This document shows, one piece after another, positions 57,295 to 64,000 of a stretch of 64,000 bases of DNA. The DNA is from Mikania micrantha (lineage: Eukaryota > Streptophyta > Magnoliopsida > Asterales > Asteraceae), in NCBI GenBank assembly GCA_009363875.1, contig CM018690.1:15579692-15643691 (forward strand), in the 5' to 3' direction. Position 1 is the first letter of the stretch. Each line of letters opens with the position of its first letter. The notes beneath the pieces are model-generated. The model was not told where the DNA came from, searched no databases, and worked only from the letters and a program-made list of their open reading frames with translations. The position numbers were made by a program, and so were the translations under genes.

Positions 57295-57777
57295 TAGGGG
57301 TGTGAATGAACAGAATGAGCCTTGTTCGTGTTCGTTTAACTTTTAACTTGTTCACGAACGGTTCACGAACGTTAACCGAACGAAGAATCTTGTTTGTGTT
57401 CGTTCATTAAGGAATTTAACTTGTTCATGAACGCAAATAAACACATTATTTCAACAATAAAAATCAACAATTTTAATCTCAATCATCATAGATAATTATT
57501 TATATAAATATAAACTTAAATATTATAGTTCTAAACTAAAACTAGCTTAAATATTATGGTATTAAACTAAAAAATAAAAAAATGTAAGAATAGACAACAT
57601 ATTTTATGAATAAATATAGTAAATGAACATAATCGAACATAAAATAACGCAAACGAACATGTAACCGAACGCAAATGAACGAACACGAACTTTGTTCCTG
57701 TTCGTTCATTTAACTAAACGAACTTTCCGCCGAACGGTTCACGAACGTTCGCTGAACGTTCGGTACGTTACAACCTA
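57295..57777. mobile_element. hAT-type MITE with TTCGTGTTCGTT repeats, 483 bp
   Basis: Perfect 8-base duplication TAGATTTT at 57287-57294 and 57778-57785. The ends read TAGGGGTGTGAATG and ACGTTACAACCTA, a weak inverted repeat. Both ends are dense in GAACGAACACGAAC/GTTCACGAACG words around an AT-rich core. No coding capacity. The duplication length indicates hAT mobilisation. Confidence 0.85.
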
Positions 57778-57785
57778 TAGATTTT

Positions 57786-59093
57786 AGTGATTAATCATAA
57801 TTGATCTAGTAGTATCTATATTTTATTTTTCAAAATCTTGAAGTGCCGACTTAATCATCTTAAAGTATCTTCTTAATAGTGTAATATGTATAACGGTCTT
57901 CTTATAAGTATAGGTTAGTAACATACACAATACCCCAGTTATGGATAATTAAACTATATATGTATTACATGGTGTCATTTCGAAAACATATTGTTATATA
58001 TTGTACATCAGGGTTATATGAATGAAATTGACTATCGATTTTGAGCTTTCACTAAGCTGTTTAATTAGATTTTTTTCTCCTTAGCTAGGCTTTAACATGC
58101 ACGGATTATTGATTATAATATTTTCTTTATCGACTAGTGATATAAAATTCCAATAAAATGGGGTAGATAGTTAGATGACATCTAAAACACTTAATGTATG
58201 AATGAAGATCCATTTAATTTTGTTCAGGTAGAATACTATTCTTGCTAGTAATTAGCTTAGGGTTTTTATCAATTTCACTATTAGAAACTAGGTATTAATT
58301 AGGAAATAAATTACGATGACAAATATTTACGTGGCTAATCTAATTTTACGACTCCATTGCGACATGTGAATTTTTTACCATCACTTTAGCCTTGTCTAGT
58401 GTATCTTCTTATCGACTAGGGGTGTAAAATTCTATATGAATTGGTAATTAGGATGAAAATGAAAAGCAAGATTGTCTAGGAGGCAACGGTTGATGCAACA
58501 GTCGAATCATATGTAATGGATTCAATTTGTGAGTTTAACCATATGGATTAAGCATTGAGATCAGACGAGCCACGACTCATATGCAACTTGATCGATGACC
58601 GACATGATTGTGACATCCTGGGTTTAATGAAATTTTTGTGCTTTAATTGATGAAATATTTGGGTTTTGGTAGGTAAGAAATCAATAAATGAGGATTTAGA
58701 GGGATCATATTCACCGTTTTAGCTAATCAAAGGGTGTCGTATGGGATTTTTAAGAAGGAAATAACTTTTTGATCATGAAATAAGAGATATGCAAAGCAAT
58801 CCCACGAATTCTAGAGTGTAAAGACATGATATTATGATTTACAATTACCAAACTAAGTCAAAACGATTGGATTGGATTGGATTGGATTGCATTGAACGTT
58901 TACAATTAACACACAAACTAGGATTTGTTAAACTAAGATTAGCAGTATCACTATGTCTCGTCAAGACACAACTGTATCCTTCATCCAATCAACACTATTG
59001 TCAAAAACATGAGTGTGGTGTGTTCTTGTCATACATGATCATGCCCTTCATACATCCGATCAGCACTATCATTAGGAACACAAGTGTGGTGTG
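57786..59093. other. Gene-free region
   Basis: No coding region is supported. There is a short GATTG tandem run at about 58865-58888. At 58975-59092, two diverged direct copies around CATCCAATCA/CATCCGATCA, CACTAT and GAGTGTGGTGTG lie next to each other. Confidence 0.5.
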
Positions 59094-59101
59094 CTGTTGA
59101 C

Positions 59102-59607
59102 TAGGGGTGTAAACGAGCCAAGCCGATCCTATCATGAGCTCGTTAAGACTCGAGCTTGGCTTGTTAAGAGATTTATTTACTAGGCTCGAGCTCAGCTCAT
59201 TAGAAAATTTTTAGGCACGAGCTCGGCTCCGTTTAGATTTTATTTATTTAATTTATTTACTTTAATTACTAATTTAATTATATTTATAATTATATTTTCA
59301 AAATTTAACATGAGATATTTGATTTAAATATATTTATCATAATTATATATATAAAAATAATTAATTTTATAAATAAACACTTAATATAATAAATAAAAAT
59401 TATATATTCAACAAGCTCGTTAAGGCTCGCGAGCCGTCTCGAGTTCGATATGTAAAGCTCGGGCTCGAGCTCGATAACTAAATGAGCCACACTTTTGGGC
59501 TCGAGTTCTGGCTCGGGCTCGGGCTCGTTAAGGCTCGGCTCGTTCGAGCTTTTTACCAATCTGATATCGAGCATTTCACGAGCTGCCTTGGTTCGTTTAC
59601 ACCCATA
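59102..59607. mobile_element. hAT-type MITE with GGCTCGAGCTC repeats, 506 bp
   Basis: Perfect 8-base duplication CTGTTGAC at 59094-59101 and 59608-59615. Terminal inverted repeats TAGGGGTGTAAACGAGCCAA and, reversed from the right end, TATGGGTGTAAACGAACCAA match in 17 of 20 positions or better. Subterminal GAGCTCG/GGGCTCG words surround an AT-rich core. The 89-residue minus-strand open frame across it is translated repeat. Confidence 0.9.
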
Positions 59608-60563
59608 CTGTTGACTGATTAGTATGTTAAAACAATCTTAGTTATATAATACCCATTCATAAAGCAAAACTATTTTTCAAAATTAATAATTAATAATTAA
59701 TAATTAATAATTAGTATTTTATTATAACTATTTATAGTTGATCTCATATAAATTCAATTATTTAATGATATAATAACAATTCATTTTTATACTTATATTA
59801 AATATATAAAATATATATTTTAATATTAAGATTATTATTATACAATTATTGCGAAATGTGAAAATAATAGTAAAAAGACACAAATTTGTGAAGAATATCA
59901 TTGTGTTGATTTTTTGAAAAGCAAATCTTTGGTGATTTGAGTGAGATGGAAGGTATTGATGAGAAAGATAAGGTAGAAGACAAAAATCAAAGACATTGAT
60001 GGGGTAGACAAAAGAACTTGAATGAAGGAGTAAAGGAAAAATTAATTATAAATTTAACAAATATAAGAAATAATTTTGGACACAAAAATCCAATAATTAA
60101 CCCTCTTAAAACATGTCATATGAACGATATCTACTCTTTTATTAAAGTAAGATTAAAAGAAATAACTTGAAAAATATTCATCATGAAAGATATATCATTA
60201 AGGCTATAATCTTGTTAAAATATGTTTCTTTTATATTATAACTTATATATGTAGGGGAATGATTTGTTGCTAACACACTTTTATTGCATTAACCTAAATA
60301 ACTCCAATAATATCAACCATAAACTTTATTTTTTTCATGATCTTTATTATACATATAAAAGATTATATTCTTTTTGTGTGTTTGTACAAATTATTTTTTG
60401 TTTAAGATCTTACACCGGTAAAAGTTTGTGTTACACTGGTTTAAGACAATAGTTTTTGTCGGAAATTTCATATAAATTAATTAATATAAAACTATCATTG
60501 AAAAACAATCGGAAACGTGACGGAAATTTAAAACCGAGTTTTTTTTTTGGGTAAAGGACATTA

Positions 60564-60962
60564 GCCTAGAAAAATATATAATCACCAAAAAAGAAAAACA
60601 TACCTAATAGGGTATACCTTTTTTTAGAGGCACTGTTCCCAAGGTTAACTGTAGGAACCCAAAAAATGGAAGGAATAAACTTCTATCATCACCCCAACTA
60701 TACGCAAAATGATAATAACTAGTAAAGTATAGCAAAATAGCATACCAGTAAACTGTTATGCTAACTATACAATATGTGAAGATACAAAAAAAAGATACAC
60801 TTAATCCAATGATGCCTGATGTTTGTCAGAAACTTTCGTCAGAAATTGGTCGAAAACAGTTCCCACCTTCCTTTTTTCTGACAAAAAAAAGTTGTTGGTA
60901 AAGACCGTTTTTGATGGTTTTCTAACAATAACTTTTGTCAGAAATTTCATATTTTTCTAGTG
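60564..60962. mobile_element. CACTA-like non-autonomous fragment
   Basis: The right end, read inward on the minus strand, is CACTAGAAAAATATGAAAT (from 60962). On the left, CTAGAAAAATAT at 60566-60577 is its inverted partner, with the first CA lost. Subterminal GTCAGAAA/GTCGAAAA words repeat near 60828-60860 and 60935, as in CACTA elements. The 3-base duplication could not be confirmed. Confidence 0.45.
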
Positions 60963-62772
60963 GTGGCTTTGGAAATCTAGTAGTATGAATATCACTTGGC
61001 AAAATTTAGGTATGTAGGGCTTTAATATGAATTTTCTTTGTGTGAACATATATAAATAAACATACGTATATGCATGCGCCCCTTAAGAAGCGTCAATTTA
61101 TCATGTATTTTTTTTTTCTAAATTACGTTACTTGATGCGTAACTTGTTTCTTGGTTGAGTCATGAAATTTTCTCAATGTCTCCTTAATTCTGGTTGGTGG
61201 TGACAATATTATCCTGGACTATCTAAGTGTCCATATTATCATAGATATTATCGGTGTTACAATTAAAAAAAATAGTTGTATGTGAATTAAAAAATATGCT
61301 TCCATATTATAATGGTTAAAATAGGATGATGTTTGGCCTAAGTATGTTACACAAAATGAGTTAATTGTAAGTTCATGTGTGTGTCAATTAGTGTAAATGA
61401 AAGTGTTAACTTGTGCGTTAGTACGTATATATTACGTATATATTGATATTAATTCATGTTGACTTTGAGATGTAGATTTTACAAAAGGGTTATACATTAT
61501 GCATGAACCCTTCCCTACTAGTTGCTGATCACACATGGCTACACAAAAGTTACGGGAATTGATTATATGTATGGATTATTATTGTAATTAAACCATCTTT
61601 CTTGCATACTAACTAATTGTTTATAATCTTTATGTATACCAAATCAATTTGTTATTGTTGATAATTACATGCATGCTTTATGCTTGATGGTTATTCGTAA
61701 AAGAACCAGTGGTGTACCCATGTGTTGTTGTTGTCTCTCGATTTTTTTTCCTCACTAGTATATATGTTAAAATTATAACCGGCCTCTTTAATTTTTTGCA
61801 ATCGTCTCTCTTAAATTTGTATAATCATACTTGTGATGATGTTTTTAGTGATATGGGCACTTGTTTTTATATAAACAGTTATTCAAAAAGTCTTCATATA
61901 TGTTGTTTTTAATAGATTCTAAAAAATAAAACACGTAGAGAACAAATAGACCTTGCAATCTTAACCTGTATCAAAATGAGTAACTTAAAAGCTTTGTGAA
62001 TATAATGGATTCAAAGTAATAAGAATTATCAATAATATATTTGATGAGTAAATTATTAAAAATTGTTCAATTAAAGTACTTGTTTAGTTACTATTCATTC
62101 TAACTTAACAAAATTGATATTTTTTTAAAATGACTTATTTAAATCCAAACTGATTTTACTTTAAAATATGTGCTGACCTGCAACCATCTTAACTTGCAAC
62201 CGACTCGACTGGTTGTCCAACCAAACCCAAACTGCTCATTTTGCCAAACATAAGAACAACTTAAGATGAATTGTATATATTTTTTTTATAATTTTATACA
62301 TGAAATTTAATTTAATCGTCTTTTTTAACATGACCTGACCCGATACTACATAAACCGACCCGAAAAGAAGAGAAAAAATTATTATATACCAATCCTTAAA
62401 CAACTTTAAAAATTTTTCGACCTTCATGAAAATAATTTTTGGGTTTGCCACTGCAAAGGACTTGATCATGTGTCACACAGATGTCACACAACAAGAATGT
62501 GGATTATCCTTTGTAACTAAAAATTATATGTAATGAAAGATGTAGTCATTGAAAATATGACAGGAAATTAAAATTAATGAAGGATGTAGTCATTGATAAT
62601 CAAGTCTCATTGCACATATCATAATATTATAATTTTGGTTATTGATGAGTAGTCTTTAAGGGGACGCAATAGTTGATGGAAATAATTGTACTAAAATTGC
62701 ATTGTTTCGGGTTAGTTATAATCCTGTTTTCATTAAGTTGTAACATGTCAACTTTGGTTCTATTTATGTTAA

Positions 62773-62980
62773 CTTAGGGGTGAAAAGTGGCGAAGCCTGG
62801 GCAAAGTGAGAGGGGGCGAAAATTTTTGAAATCTAGAATAAATGTTAATTTTTTGAAGCGAGGGGGCAAAACCACTATTTTTAACTAAAAATAACATTTC
62901 GGCTGAAAAATTAACAATACGGACGAAAAAATAGGGGGCGGTCGCCCTCCCCCGGCCCCCTGTTAAGCTTCGCCCCTAAG
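62773..62980. mobile_element. Small MITE with CTTAGGGGYGAA ends, 208 bp
   Basis: CTTAGGGGTGAA at 62773-62784 and TTCGCCCCTAAG at 62969-62980 are inverted repeats with one mismatch. Inside them GGCGAAGCC/AGCTTCG and GGGGGCG/CGCCCTCCCCC words are also opposed. No clear target duplication is present. Confidence 0.6.
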
Positions 62981-64000
62981 GATGAACAGGAAACATAACG
63001 CATGTGTGAACATTAACAAAATTGTGTCACAATATTCCTTCAAATTATCATACTTTGACGATGATTGCACAACTATGGAATATCATATCATATAGTCGTG
63101 TCTTTTGAAAATCGCACAACTTTAACTTTATGATATGGTTGTATATAAAGGTCAATATTTTCAATAGTGAATCCCACGATTATGTAAGGTTTGGGGACAG
63201 TTTATGAAATGCTCAAGCTAGCTTGAGATAAAATTAATTAGGAGGAAAGATGTGTGAGAAGTAGCTTATCAACATATCCAATGTGTCTTATAAAAAGATC
63301 TAGCCGACAAATTCGCTTATGTATCATTAGATGATATTGAAGTTTATGGTAAGTTGAATATTACGGATGGATACGTGACAATATTTGATGAACAATCAAG
63401 CAAATTGATCACATGCAATGAAAGCATCAAAGAGGATCCATCCGAAGCCACCTAAGAGTCGAGAAAATGTTAAAATTTTACTTCAGTTATTTGAGATTGC
63501 TATGTAATTAGGTTTTAATCTTATTAAATTAGACGATACACATGTAACATCTTAAAATCTTTAATATTATGAGTACCTGTAAACATTTTGAGTCTCTATA
63601 CCATATTCCATATAATTTGAGTCTCTACATGCAAAATGAAATATATAAGGATGATATCGATTAAGATCATGTGTTAAATATGAGCTTATGAAAGTGATGG
63701 CTTATCTAAATGGTCAGGTGATGATGATGATGATGAGAAAGAATGACCAACTTACAAACATTGAGCAACAACAAAATTTCGAAGTTACCAAAAGTTATAT
63801 GTGATATTGAGGTTTACCATATACTCAGACTCGATTTGGTGGAGCATATCATGATTTAACCATTGATTATATTTATGTTTGGTAATAATTTAATCAATAC
63901 TTTTATCTTGTTTTTAATTATTTAACTTTCAGAAAATATATTTTTTGAATTTTAAGTTTCAAAATCCCCAAGTTTTATAAGACGTAAATTAACTTATATT

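Larger units (their letters stand above)
59616..64000. other. Gene-free right end of the window
   Basis: No gene is supported. Besides the two small elements listed separately, there are AATTAATAATT repeats (59683-59713), a TGA trinucleotide run (63717-63738) and AT-rich sequence. A GC-balanced stretch at about 63290-63460 could be a fragment of something once coding, but no motif is recognisable. Confidence 0.5.

Overview
This is a 64 kb stretch of AT-rich plant nuclear DNA with few genes and many transposable elements. Spliced genes, plant-only gene families (a DUF579 xylan protein and a group IId WRKY factor), chromoviral Ty3/gypsy elements, Helitrons, hAT, MULE and PIF/Harbinger derivatives all point to a eudicot. 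The flavour of the repeats is compatible with Asteraceae, but that is inference and no species can be named.

Three host genes look intact. They are an IRX15/IRX15-L-like xylan biosynthesis protein (660-1595, +, single exon), a DUS1-type tRNA-dihydrouridine synthase (1859-4813, -, three exons) and a WRKY11/17-like group IId transcription factor (14244-15367, -, three exons, with W-boxes upstream). They do not form a pathway together. All lie in the first 15.4 kb, and the remaining 48 kb is almost entirely mobile or repetitive DNA.

Layout. 0-5 kb: two genes. 5-13 kb: hAT-type MITEs, a decayed 2.9 kb hAT transposon and a truncated PIF/Harbinger element. 14.2-15.4 kb: the WRKY gene. 16-20 kb: a SINE-like element and TIR-flanked repeats. 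20.9-30.2 kb: a complete, very young LTR retrotransposon (two 2,963-bp LTRs with about three differences, TSD GTATA) whose interior lacks gag, protease and reverse transcriptase. 30.9-36 kb: Helitrons and tRNA-like SINE fragments. 37.7-38.8 kb: a MULE with long TIRs. 43.3-57.2 kb: an older Reina-type chromovirus (TSD GTTAT), broken by a reverse-oriented solo LTR (TSD AATTA) that itself holds another solo LTR, and by a further ~4.1 kb insertion. 57.3-63 kb: hAT MITEs with clean 8-bp TSDs, a CACTA-like fragment and a small MITE.

The most unusual signal is inside the long-LTR retroelements. They are tiled with short interrupted palindromes, and within repeated frames the two arms of a stem change together (for example CCAC/GTGG, CCTC/GAGG and CCAT/ATGG in the same flanks, always with a 6-nt loop). 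The same elements carry CGCG-GTA-CGCG hairpins whose outer stem pairs differ between families but still pair. This is either selected RNA/DNA structure or a mutational process that keeps making palindromes.
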